Below, in pieces: positions 1 to 8,935 of a stretch of 20,206 nucleotides of DNA. This DNA is from Penium margaritaceum (taxonomy: Eukaryota; Streptophyta; Zygnematophyceae; Desmidiales; Peniaceae). The stretch is from the NCBI GenBank assembly GCA_023375785.1, contig SZWC01009408.1:87729-107934 (forward strand), read 5' to 3'. How positions within the stretch are numbered: position 1 is the stretch's first letter; each line of letters begins with the position of its first letter. Below the pieces are notes generated by a model, which ran no database searches, was not told where the DNA came from, and saw nothing but the letters and a program-made list of their open reading frames with translations. A program made the position numbers and the translations under genes.

Positions 1-1107
1 CCGCGATGCTGGAACATGGAGATCTCCTCGACTCTCGAGCGGGGAGGTTACCGTCGCAGCACGGTCGATCCAGCGCTCTTCTTGAGCGCCCCCTCAGAGC
101 CGTTTGTGGCAGTGTTGGTCTATGTTGATGACCTGCTCATTGCCTCACCCAGCCCGGCAGCTGTCCAGTCAGTGAAAGACCTGCTGCAGTCTGTGTACAA
201 GATGAAGGACCTAGGTCCTGCACGGGTGTTTTTGGGGATGGAGCTTGAGCGTGATCGTCAGCGTCGCACCCTGCACGTGCACCAGGCCGCGTACATACGC
301 ACGCTGGGGGAGCGTTTTGCTCCCTTGCTCGCAGACGTTCCCACCGTGTCCACACCAATGACTCCAGCAGGTCAGCGCCTGCTGAAGTCATTGGACTCAG
401 CACAGCTGGGAGAGCCTGTCGACGTCACTGACTACCTTAGTGTTGTTGGCTCCCTCATGTATCTCGCCACCACCACTAGGGCAGATGTGGCCTTTGCGGT
501 CAACTTCCTTGCCCAGTTCTCACAGCAGCCTCGGCAGAAGCATCTCGAGGCCGCACTGCACGTCATCCTCTACGCATTGTCCACTGTACGCGTAGGACTC
601 TGCTACCGTGCTCAGCCCTCTGTAGTCGTTGACGGCTACACAGACAGCGACTGGGCACATGACACAGATGCTCGCAGCCACACTGGTTACATCTTCCTCG
701 TCGGGGGGACCGCAGTCTCCTGGAAGAGTGGAAAACAGGGTTGTGTTGCCAGGAGCTCCAGTGAGGCAGAGTATGTGGCACTGGGTGCAGGTACGTGTGA
801 GAGTGTTTGGCTGTCCCGCTTTTTGCAGCAGTTGCGTGTTCCCATTCATTGCATCACCCTGCGCTGTGACAACCAGAGTGCGAAGGCAATCGCTGAGCAC
901 GATGGCATGCATCACTCTCGCACTAAGCACATCAACATTGAGCATCACTTTGTACGCGAGCGCATTGCTGCTGGTGAAGTTCAGGTCGTCTGGGTCAACA
1001 CTCGTCAACAGCGTGTAGACTTTCTCACCAAAGCGCTCAGCAGTGGAATGTTCAAGGCGGCCGTGCATGCTGTTGGCTTGCTGCGCTTTCGTGATGCCGC
1101 CGGTTGA
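1..1107 (+). CDS. Ty1/copia pol, C-terminal part: reverse transcriptase and RNase H (5' end outside the window)
   Basis: This is the 3' end of a copia-type polyprotein, which copies element RNA into DNA and degrades the RNA strand inside virus-like particles. The frame is open from base 1, where it reads PRCWNMEI, so the ATG at 16 is internal and the gene is truncated only by the window edge. Counting from that ATG, the reverse transcriptase catalytic motif YVDD is at residues 36-39, followed by FLGMEL at 72-77 and GSLMYL at 145-150. The RNase H part shows YTDSDWA at 208-214, SSSEAEYVAL at 247-256, CDNQSA at 284-289 and TKHINIEHHFVRE at 303-315. The end motif RVDFLTKAL (333-341) is typical of copia pol. 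No stop or frameshift interrupts 368 codons and the catalytic residues are present, so this copy is young or recently active. A polypurine tract and LTR start follow within 80 bases. Confidence 0.95.
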   Translation, partial: PRCWNMEISSTLERGGYRRSTVDPALFLSAPSEPFVAVLVYVDDLLIASPSPAAVQSVKDLLQSVYKMKDLGPARVFLGMELERDRQRRTLHVHQAAYIRTLGERFAPLLADVPTVSTPMTPAGQRLLKSLDSAQLGEPVDVTDYLSVVGSLMYLATTTRADVAFAVNFLAQFSQQPRQKHLEAALHVILYALSTVRVGLCYRAQPSVVVDGYTDSDWAHDTDARSHTGYIFLVGGTAVSWKSGKQGCVARSSSEAEYVALGAGTCESVWLSRFLQQLRVPIHCITLRCDNQSAKAIAEHDGMHHSRTKHINIEHHFVRERIAAGEVQVVWVNTRQQRVDFLTKALSSGMFKAAVHAVGLLRFRDAAG

Positions 1108-1173
1108 TGTGATTCCTGTGTTGTTCACCTCGTTCTTTGTTTCGTGTGTGTGAGGCCTGTTCGCCTGTGGGTC

Positions 1174-1182
1174 ATGGGGGAG
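1174..1182 (+). promoter_or_regulatory. Polypurine tract of the copia element
   Basis: The bases ATGGGGGAG lie 66 bases after the pol stop and directly before TGTTGG, the usual first bases of a copia LTR. In this family the tract primes plus-strand DNA synthesis. Position and sequence both fit. Confidence 0.75.
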
Positions 1183-1809
1183 TGTTGGTTATTGTCAAAA
1201 CACGCGCAAGTGCCCTCTTGTCTCCATTCATGCACACACCTCACCACTGCAGGTGATTGATCTGGATTAAGGCTCCCTGGTGCAAGACTGTGGTGCAGCA
1301 TGAAGAGCACAGAGGATGTGCCTCCTTCAAGCTGCCAAGTGGTGGCTTCAGCACCAGCCTTGTCACATGCCTTAGTTTAGTAATACACTCATATGCTAAA
1401 AGGGGATACAACTTGTGGGAATGCATGCTTGTTAGTTGATTGCATGCTTGCATGTTCCTAGAGTGGTGAACCGGGTTGCTGATCCCTCGGGACCACACGT
1501 CCGGCTTGTGCCGGCGTGTGAGAAACCGCCTGGAGCTCGTTCGCTCCAGGGTCGGGTTCGATCCCTGGGTGGCGTCCGGGCCCCACGACGATTGTCTCGC
1601 GTGGGTGGCCCGGTCAACTGGCTCTCACCACCTCGCTCACACTTTACTCGCTTGTCAAGCTGTGTCTTGTGACTACACTTTTCTAAGTCGTGAGCGTTCC
1701 CCGATCCATGGCGTACGTCGTTGCTTGTCACCTGCTTCCTTGCTAGCCTAGAATCTACGCCTACCTACACGTGCTCGTTCAGATCCCTGATGTGGACGGA
1801 GCACCATCA
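1183..1809 (+). repeat. Probable 3' LTR of the copia element (right end uncertain)
   Basis: It starts with TGTTGG directly after the polypurine tract, as a copia 3' LTR should. No second copy lies in the window, so the right end is not fixed. A CA at 1808-1809, just before a different LTR family begins at 1821, is my best guess and gives about 627 bp. The segment 1494-1613 within it holds stem-loops and a tRNA-like B-box. No protein-coding frame is convincing. Confidence 0.55.
1494..1613 (+). other. Structured segment of the copia LTR: three stem-loops and a tRNA-like T-arm/B-box
   Basis: Three stem-loops follow each other. The first pairs 1494-1505 with 1510-1520 (11 pairs, one bulged T, loop TTGT). 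The second pairs 1529-1536 with 1543-1550 (8 perfect pairs). The third pairs 1576-1587 with 1600-1613 (12 pairs with a 2-base bulge). Between the second and third lies GGGTTCGATCC (1554-1564), which fits the RNA polymerase III B-box and can fold as a tRNA T-arm with two wobble pairs. The second hairpin sits where a class II tRNA has its long variable arm. No matching acceptor stem is visible, so this is not a working tRNA gene. It could be a SINE fragment or an RNA structure belonging to the retrotransposon. Confidence 0.5.
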
Positions 1810-2369
1810 GATGGTGGTCCTCTTGGTGTATGGTCTTGGAGTTGTTTGATTGTCATACAGTCTTGTGTACCAAGAAAAGCCTAGTTTTGCTGATAGTTTC
1901 TCCAACAGTTTCATTACTCCTTCTGTGACACCTATGGTGAATTCTAGCCACCTAGTTCACCCATGCATATTTGATGGAGTTTTCTCAGTGGTCAAGACCC
2001 GGGCACTTACTGGTCTGTGCCAGTGCTCCGCGGGACCCAATAGAGATTTGTCGCAAATTTTCTCTGGCAGGTTGTGCACTCTCTCTCTCCAGATACACGA
2101 TGGTTTTTACCAGCACCTTGGGTTTGTATCGAGTCCTTGCTGACCTTTTTTCAGACGTATGTGGTTTGCATGTGGCTGAGACCTGGACGCCTGGTTAAAT
2201 GTACCGGCGTCTCTGGAGGCCTAAACGTGCCTAGTTTGGCTAGCCAGTGATGCTAGTGTGTCACCGTAAAGTCTGGATGTGTTTAGGGTATATCGCACAT
2301 TTTCTTGTTGGTTGAGATCCGGGCACACGGTTGACTGTTCCGGTGCCTCGGGCGACCTCCGTTGTGTGG

Positions 2370-2378
2370 TTTCATGTT
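2370..2378. repeat. Target-site duplication, left copy (9 bp)
   Basis: TTTCATGTT is repeated exactly at 4151-4159 and flanks the inserted DNA transposon. The uninterrupted LTR has one related copy at 11011-11019. Confidence 0.8.
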
Positions 2379-4150
2379 TGGCGTAATTCTGCTATACCCA
2401 CTGTTTGGGCCTCCAAATTTTCTCCTGGCCAATTTTTGCACAAGAACACGGTACTCACTTTTCACGAAAGATGCATACTTTACCCACTTTTCTTGGAGCA
2501 CGCAAGATCATGTGTACCGCAGCCACTTTTGGGAAGGAATACACGCTACACCGGTCAACGGGGAATTATTCTGCATAAGTGGGTAAGAAATGTATTGTAT
2601 TATACATTTTAATGTTTTCAAACGACATTTCATTTAGAAGGAAACTGAGGAAGGTTTTGCATTCCACGGAAACAACATTTATTGTACTTTAAGACGTGAT
2701 TGTGTTTTTTGTGTATAAACAACGGGGGGTTTGGTTTGTGTCCCGTGTGAAAAAATGTGTTGGTTGTCTTCGTACACATTAGTGCCGATCCTTCATGTAC
2801 GTCACCATCACGTGACCGTGCCCGATCACGGTCACATGATGTGATCTTTGGCTTAGCGAGCGAGGAAAACAGGGTCTGGTGAGTACAGTTTAATAAAAAC
2901 ATGGTTACGGGCTAGTTGTTGGCACCCAACCAGCCCGTCCACAACCTGTTTGGGTTGTCGTCAACGGCAAAGGCCGACAAACATTATCCGCTGGTTGACT
3001 GACGGGTTCCGGTAGAAAGTCCATCGACCTCACTTTCGTACGGACTTTTTAACAGTGAGAGAAGACTGGTGTCGATAAGAACTCATCTCCTTGGATGGTT
3101 GTCTACCATTTCCAGAGCATTCAATGGTTATAAAATAATTATATACGTCAAATGAAATGCGACAGTTTCACATAGGTAGACAAATTTTGCATTATGCGAA
3201 CTATCTTCATATGTCAATTTTTGCAAAAGTAAGATATATTTGTACGTGACTTGTCACACAAATTCATCGCCACCCACAAAAGGCATCAATGACATCGTCA
3301 ATATAGTCGACATTGGCCAGCGATGATCGACAACGGCGATATCCGCTAAGATGAGGGGGGTACCCTTACTTTGTAAATTTTGTTGTATCAACATCGATAC
3401 TACATTAATACCCCAACGGAACCAAAACAAGGTACTACACGGCATTTGCTACCATGGCGCGTGCCCCCTCCCCTCTCGGTCGTACCTTCAGGTGGTGACT
3501 CCAACAGCGGTGGGGTGCTCCCCCCTCGCAGACCAACCGATGTCGGTGATATTGGCCATCGATGGCCGGTTTTGGTGACTCTTTGTCCACATAAAAATAG
3601 TCGTGGAAAAAGGAGTGTTTAAAAAGAATGTTACCTTCAACTTTTGAAGTGATATGTGGAGAACACAAGGAGATTGAGAGAAAGAGAGAGGGAGAGGCAG
3701 AAAGAGAAAGAGAAAGAGCCAGAGGGAGAGAGACTAAGAGACAAAAAAAGACTACGTGAAAACGAATATGAGAGAAAGATAGTTTTATATTGTGCATATA
3801 CTTTATTTTCAACTCATGTCGCATGTTCCTTTCTAAAAGAAAAAATGTCACAATACGGAACCTAATTTAATTCTCTTGGTTTGGTTGAGATTTTGTTTCC
3901 ATGTTGTCGCCTTCCTTGGCGGAGCGTCGTAGTGGGTATGCAAAGTATTAAAGTTTTCTTCGTACTCACTTTTTTTCCACGGTGGAAATCCAGAGTATTA
4001 GTTTTTAATAGTGGCCCTTATGGGTACTTTTTGCTTTTCCTGGACATTAGAAGTATTTTTTGCAAAAGTGGCCATCACATTCTTTTTGTGCAAAATTTGG
4101 ATTTACTCTAGAATAGTTGCGAAAATGGTGGGTATGAGTCAAAAGTACCC
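2379..4150. mobile_element. Non-autonomous Mutator-like DNA transposon (1772 bp) inside the left LTR
   Basis: The element is flanked by a perfect 9-bp direct repeat, TTTCATGTT, at 2370-2378 and 4151-4159. The related LTR copy has one version of that site (TTTCTTGTT, 11011-11019) and continues without the insert, so it acts as the empty site. The ends are long, imperfect inverted repeats that align without gaps for 65 bases: 2379-2443 against the complement of 4086-4150, including ATACCCAC and a 14/15 match at 2429-2443. Weaker similarity continues further inward. A 9-bp duplication with long terminal inverted repeats is the signature of Mutator-like elements. I see no transposase; the longest frames inside are under 140 codons and look random, so transposase would have to come from elsewhere. 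The interior includes a purine-rich tract at 3660-3780 and small hairpins near 2910-2960. Confidence 0.8.
3660..3780 (+). repeat. GA-rich purine tract inside the Mutator-like element
   Basis: Nearly all bases on the plus strand are A or G, mainly GAGA and AAAGAG units with interruptions. It produces a lysine/glutamate/arginine-rich reading frame that is an artefact of composition. No gene is supported here. Confidence 0.7.
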
Positions 4151-4159
4151 TTTCATGTT
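4151..4159. repeat. Target-site duplication, right copy (9 bp)
   Basis: TTTCATGTT is identical to 2370-2378. LTR sequence resumes directly after it and can again be aligned with the right LTR. Confidence 0.8.
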
Positions 4160-4395
4160 CTCTGACGTGTTTTTCCCGCTCATGCCTTTTGATGCGATAG
4201 GGATGACGGGGGCTAGTGGGCTAGCCGCCAGTTTTGAGTACAAAAGCTCTCCGTAGGGCTCATAGTACTCTCTCCTTGCTCCTTAATTCATGCGCTCCAA
4301 ACTTAGCCAAATCTTGGTGCTGTAACTCTCCCGCTCACCACCAGAGCTCATGTCTCATTCAGCATGGGCCTGCATGCCCTAGACTTATTTTAGAA

Positions 4396-4405
4396 TGGCA
4401 TCACA
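4396..4405 (+). promoter_or_regulatory. Possible decayed primer binding site after the left LTR
   Basis: TGGCATCACA lies 3 bases after the end of LTR similarity. Plant copia elements usually have TGGTATCAGA there, complementary to initiator methionine tRNA; 8 of 10 bases agree. The position supports reading 1821-4392 as a 5' LTR, but the match is short. Confidence 0.4.
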
Positions 4406-4594
4406 ACACATGGTGGTTGTGTGAGCAAGAAGCAGTAGAACTAGTCTGCGATTTGGGTACAAAGCGCCGTGTCGCTCCTGAAAAGTGTCTGCATACAGGA
4501 GCATCAAGAATGCATCAAGAAGGATAGGTCCTCTTTATTAGATTTCAGTAGCATCTGGAGGCTACTGGATGTTGCCACAACTACTGTATGGTCG

Positions 4595-5110
4595 GCAGAA
4601 GCAGCAGCACCCCAGGAGGCTTTGCAAGATGTGGCCGACTGGCACGCCAATCAGCAACAAGCACGTGCAAGCAGCATCCAAGCAGCAAAGTAGCCACGTG
4701 GCAGCAACGTGCAAGCAACTCGCCAGCAGCCTCCCAAGCAGCATTCCAGCGACGTGCAAGTAGTGTGACAGCCGCGGGTAATCTACTTCACAGCTTTTAG
4801 TAGAAAATGCTCTTGTAACAAGCAGCACTACACTACATGATCTAGACGGCACTTCTTCGGTGTCCACATGAATTTGTACAGCAAGCAAAGTGCAAGTAGC
4901 ACGCAATAGAAAAAAGGAACAGTTGTAGTTGCATTTTTCTGTCAATGCTACGCAGCAGCAGCACTAGCAGCAGCAGCAGTGTGCATTTCCCAGTTTGCAG
5001 TAGCAGCAATAGCAGTAGTGGCAGCAGCTGCTTTGAGATATCAGCCTGCAACCTCAGCAGCGTGTAGCATGTGAGCAGCGAGCAGCAGCAGCAGCAACAA
5101 CAATGGATAC
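4595..5110 (+). repeat. CAG/GCA-rich cryptic simple sequence
   Basis: The stretches 4595-4760 and 4950-5110 are dominated by interrupted CAG/GCA triplets. In the first, the word ACGTGCAA recurs at 4663, 4707 and 4752, indicating a degenerate tandem repeat of about 44 bp. Short frames here encode Q/A/S-rich or, on the other strand, L/C-rich strings that follow from composition. I see no gene. Confidence 0.65.
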
Positions 5111-5225
5111 AGCAGCACAGCAGCCCTTGCATTGCACTGTAGCAATGTCAGTAGTAGTTCAGCCACTGACATCAACAACTATGTACTGTAGCAGCTTGAC
5201 AGAATCACCGCGTTGAGTGTAGAAA

Positions 5226-5290
5226 GACCCACACAAAGATGTGGGTGGGTGTGTGTGAAAACACCCACACATTCGTGTGGGTACGTGCAA
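5226..5290. repeat. Cluster of overlapping short inverted repeats built on GTGGGTGT
   Basis: ACCCACAC and GTGTGGGT type words alternate, so several mutually exclusive hairpins can form. One is ACCCACAC-ATTC-GTGTGGGT near 5263-5282 (8 perfect pairs). Another joins GTGGGTGT to ACACCCAC just upstream (8 perfect pairs). The same words return weakly as CACACCCACGTG near 5324. There is no coding role that I can support. Confidence 0.65.
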
Positions 5291-5505
5291 ACCTACACAC
5301 GTATTTTTGTGATTGCATACAAACACACCCACGTGAAAGCGTGGATGTCCTTTTTGACATCACTATTCAAAGTCGAACCGGTTTTTTTCTGTCCTTTTCT
5401 TTTTTTGGTTAGTTACCCCTTAGCTTTACGAGACCAAGACAGGCCCCAATAGACAACGAGGGAGATGAGACTAAAATGAACAAGAGAAAAAAAAAAAAAA
5501 AAAAA

Positions 5506-5738
5506 GGGAAATTATTGTTATGAAACAAACGGATTCCTCTGTTTTTTTTATCCGCCATTTTCTTTCACCTTTTTTTCCTTCTGTTTCTTTTTTTCTTAAT
5601 CTAACACATCAAACGTGCATGATAGTCTTTATTTAGACCGTCCTCACGCTCTTCGTTCGTTTCATACACCATAGTGTACTCGACGGTAGACCACTCTCAC
5701 CTGCTCACCGTCCCCCTATGCACAATGATACCACAACC
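5506..5738 (+). repeat. Exact 233-bp duplication, first copy (likely assembly artefact)
   Basis: This block follows a run of 19 A and is identical, base for base, to 5761-5993, which follows a run of 21 A. A single N at 5739 sits at the junction. Identity over 233 bp in otherwise highly diverged repeats suggests the two ends of neighbouring contigs were placed side by side without merging. Confidence 0.9.
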
Positions 5739-5760
5739 NAAAAAAAAAAAAAAAAAAAAA

Positions 5761-5993
5761 GGGAAATTATTGTTATGAAACAAACGGATTCCTCTGTTTT
5801 TTTTATCCGCCATTTTCTTTCACCTTTTTTTCCTTCTGTTTCTTTTTTTCTTAATCTAACACATCAAACGTGCATGATAGTCTTTATTTAGACCGTCCTC
5901 ACGCTCTTCGTTCGTTTCATACACCATAGTGTACTCGACGGTAGACCACTCTCACCTGCTCACCGTCCCCCTATGCACAATGATACCACAACC
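5761..5993 (+). repeat. Exact 233-bp duplication, second copy
   Basis: It is identical to 5506-5738 and then continues into new sequence with AGGACCATC. The poly-A run plus single N in front of it marks a gap or low-quality join. Confidence 0.9.
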
Positions 5994-6720
5994 AGGACCA
6001 TCTATTGTCTCTTCCTTCACACATTCGGTTTTGACACCACCTGGAGACAGCGATCTGCGCTCTCACCCTCTTCATCTGCAGCCCTCCGACATGCTGAGGC
6101 CACAACCAGGACCACCTTTCCGTGGCCTCCCCGACCATGTGTTCCCGTGGTCAGTTTCTACACCACATGGAGGCATCCTCTCCTACGGTCACTCTCATCA
6201 CCAGTTTTCTCCGAGCACCCACTCCTGTGGTCAGTTTCTACACCACCAAGAGAGAGAGCTCCCCTTGCCGCATCGTGTCACCAGCCTACCAGCACGCTGA
6301 CCCGACCTCTGAAATCACCCTCTTATGGGTTCACTGGCTAGCCTACTCTGTGGACGGCTTCTACACTGATTGGAACCAGCCCTCTACATACCTATCTAAG
6401 TCATCAGCCTTGTGGCTTGGTGTTTGGACATCCTCCATCCTCCGGTCAACTTTCTCCGTAGTCCTTCGCGTCACCACTAAGAGACAACGTTCTTCACACT
6501 CATCCTCGTCATCAGCCCCCTTCAGCGATTGATCTGTGGCCACCAGCACCACATTTTCGTGATGCAGCTCTCCACTTGCTCCCGTGGTTGATCTCTAGAC
6601 CACCGGGATACGGCATTCTCCATCCTCACTCACATGATCCTCAGAGGGTTGGTCTTCTCCTTCCACAGCAAGAGCCACCTCTCCGTGGACTTTCCTACCA
6701 CTTTTGTGGAGATGGACGCC
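5994..6720 (+). repeat. Degenerate tandem repeat, units of roughly 80-120 bp
   Basis: Related phrases recur along the block. CAGTTTCTACACCAC occurs twice near 6160-6250, with weaker versions at 6020 (TTTTGACACCACCTGGA), 6358 (GGCTTCTACACTGATTGG) and 6590 (GATCTCTAGACCACCGGGA). Unit ends resemble TCATCACCAG or GTCATCAG. Period and copy number are only approximate by eye. Reading frames of 120-136 codons on the plus strand are not conserved between units and I do not call them genes. Confidence 0.45.
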
Positions 6721-7164
6721 ACGGTTGGCGTTATTGTCGTCGAAGTCCAAGTGAGTGGCATCCACACCGGCCCCAGTCCTGTGCATTTCCTCACACCCCA
6801 CAGCAGGTGGGTTTGGCTGATTCATCCGTTCCCCTAAAAAGTTCTCTGGAGATTCTGTACGCAGAGCTCTAGTGTCGAGCCAGATAATGAAGCAGCTTAG
6901 TGAAAACTTCCTTTCAGATCGATTATTCATGTATTTTGCCATCTGCATCTCCTTCATCTTTATCATCCTCTCACAGACCTTCTCCAGCTGCACCGGAACC
7001 TCCATCTTATTCGTAGCCATTCTCTCCATCCTTCTCTCCATGACGTCATGCCATCAATGGTTGAGCCACTTTGTACTGCCTCTCACAGTCAGCCTCATGC
7101 TTGATGTCACCGTCATGTTTGTCTTGTCTATAGCACATCTTTATATCTTCCAGCTTCTGCCATT
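6595..7164 (-). pseudogene. Remnant of an antisense gene with a coiled-coil C-terminal region (unrecognised family)
   Basis: On the minus strand a frame beginning near 7164 reads QKLEDIKMCYRQDKH and ends at a TGA at 7046-7048. Coding character then continues in another frame (6595-7041) with MERRMERMATNK and VCERMIKMKEMQMAK. The regular charged and hydrophobic spacing over about 85 residues suggests a coiled coil broken by one frameshift. Similar Met/Glu/Arg-rich coils end several plant Myb/SANT-like and transposon-associated DNA-binding proteins, but I see no DNA-binding domain, so that link is a guess. The last 95 codons are acidic and repeat-derived. It lies antisense to the flanking LTRs, downstream (in its own direction) of the acidic minus-strand frame at 7639-9108, and might be the end of the same ancient gene. 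Confidence 0.35.
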
Positions 7165-7199
7165 GTAGTGGTCAAAGGAGGTGTGTGCATCCGTTCACT

Positions 7200-8426
7200 T
7201 CGACATTGATTGTGATAGTGAGCACCGAGTATGGAGCAGGAGTACCTACTGTTGCATCAGTTGGAGCAGGTCCATTCACAATGGCAGTATCAGCTTCATC
7301 TACACTATCTACATCCATGCTTTCTGCATCATCTCCAGTTTCAGGTGCATCAGCTGCGACAGCTACACTAGCTACCCCAGCCATCCCATCTTTTACATCT
7401 GCTACTTCTCTAACATTAGCGTCCTCTACAAGATCTATAGCATCAACATCATTGGTAGCATTAGCTTCCTGTGCATCCTCTACATCTCAGCAGCATCGAC
7501 AGAATCAGCCTCATCTACACTGTCTTCATCTATGCCTTTCACATCATCTCTGGTTTCAACTACATCAGTTTTGAAAACTACACCAGCTATACCAGTCTTC
7601 CCATGTGCTACATCTGCTACATCACCGGCATCAACGTCCTATATGGAATCTATACCATCAGTACAATTGGTAGCATCAACATCCTTTGGAGCATCCACTT
7701 CTTCAGTAGCATCAGTAGCTTCAGCCTTATCTGCACTGATTAAATCCAACATCTGAAAATCATCTATAATATGAGCTACATCAACTATGATAGCTACACC
7801 AACTACAGCAGCTGCTCCACCTACTTCTATAGTAGCATTGGCAGGATCAGTGTCATCTATAGCATTCACAGCCTTAGATACACCATCAGCATCGGCCTCA
7901 TCTATAGTGCCTACTTTGTTCAAAGCACCAACTACATCAGCTGTGACAACTAGACCAATTTTAGCAGCTACTCCATCTACTACTTCAGTAGCACCGGTAG
8001 TATCACCATCATTTATGGCATCCACACCTTCAGTAGCGTCTTCAGCACCGACCTCTTCTGTAGCACCTGCCTCACTTATAGTACCAGATGTATTTGTTGT
8101 GACAGCTACACCAGTTTTACCCTTGGTGTTGACATCACTAGCAACATCAGCTTCATCTAGACTCCTAGCTTCGTCTTTAGTGTTAGATTCCTCCGCTATA
8201 TCAACTTCACAGGCTGCATCTTCGATGTTGACACCTTTGATACCATCAGGTTTTTTGGCACCAACTATGGCAGCTGCATGTGGTACCTTTACAGTGCCTT
8301 CATCTTCTACATCGGCTCTGCTAACTGCATTAGCGACACGGGCCAAATCATCTCCATTAAGAATATCAACTACACCGTTGGTATCAGTATCTTTAGCAGC
8401 AATTGGTGCATTAGCATTTTCTACAC

Positions 8427-8510
<84 letters not shown>

Positions 8511-8935
8511 ATGTTCTAGATTCTCCATCAACACCATCTATTGCATTAGTGACAGTGCTTCCACCTTCTTCAGCATCACCATCTGGAGCACCAGCTGCGT
8601 CTGTTGCATCGACATCATCCATAGCACCGGTAGCATCAATTGCATCTACTACATCGCCAAAACCAGCTGCGTCAATAGCTCCAGCTCCACTGGTTGTATC
8701 ATCTATATTGATGTTATTGACACCATCTGTAGCATTAGCTACATCGACAACATCAGCTCCACTGTCAGTGTCAGCAAAATCAGTGGCATCAGCTGCATCG
8801 GTAACATCAGCTACATCATCAACATCAGTTGTATCACCAACATCAGTCTTATCAACAGCACCAATTGTATTGATAGGATCAACTACGTCTGGTGGTTCTT
8901 CAGTTGTCAGCAATCTTGTCGCAGCTGCTAGAGGT
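7200..8935. repeat. 1.7-kb cryptic ATC/GAT trinucleotide repeat
   Basis: Almost the whole block is built of degenerate triplets such as GCATCA, ACATCA, TCAGTA and GCTACA, with a pure ATC core at 8428-8510. Because the repeat unit is three bases long, long reading frames exist on both strands: Ala/Ser/Thr-rich on plus (7787-8989, plus shorter frames at 7185-7574 and about 7480-7756) and Asp/Ala/Thr-rich on minus (7639-9108). A third plus frame (8278-8931) becomes isoleucine-rich over the pure core and is a shadow. Third codon positions of the main plus and minus frames fall on the same bases, so synonymous variability cannot show which strand was coding. Confidence 0.75.

Larger units (their letters stand above)
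1821..4392 (+). repeat. Left LTR of a large non-autonomous copia-like element, split by a DNA transposon
   Basis: This segment aligns along its length with 10449-11254. Shared landmarks are TTTTCTCAGTGGTCAAGACC (about 1980 and 10601), CTCTGGCAGGTTGTGCACTC, GTTTGGCTAGC and TTCAGCATGGGCCTGCATGC (about 4360 and 11220). It begins TCTTGG where the right copy begins TGTTGG. Removing the 1781 inserted bases (element plus one target copy) leaves about 791 bp, close to the 806 bp of the right copy. Divergence is visible in most lines, so the pair is old. No coding frame is supported. Confidence 0.75.

Noticed and set aside
520..1128. 202-codon minus-strand frame opposite the copia pol gene
   Set aside because: It is a shadow of the well-supported pol frame, with no conserved motif of its own.
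1494..1570. A functional tRNA gene (class II type)
   Set aside because: B-box and T-arm fit, but no acceptor stem pairs and no proper anticodon arm could be drawn.
3656..3865. Lys/Glu/Arg-rich frame in the GA tract
   Set aside because: Low-complexity translation of a purine run, without a plausible start context or conservation.
4562..5132. Leucine/cysteine-rich minus-strand frames suggesting membrane or secreted proteins
   Set aside because: They arise from CTG/TGC triplets, the complement of the CAG-rich repeat.
5223..5345. CRISPR-like array of short repeats
   Set aside because: The repeated words are overlapping palindromes without regular spacing or unique spacers, and the genome is eukaryotic.
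8278..8931. 217-codon plus-strand frame rich in isoleucine
   Set aside because: It is another phase of the ATC repeat; the isoleucine run is the pure ATC core read in frame.
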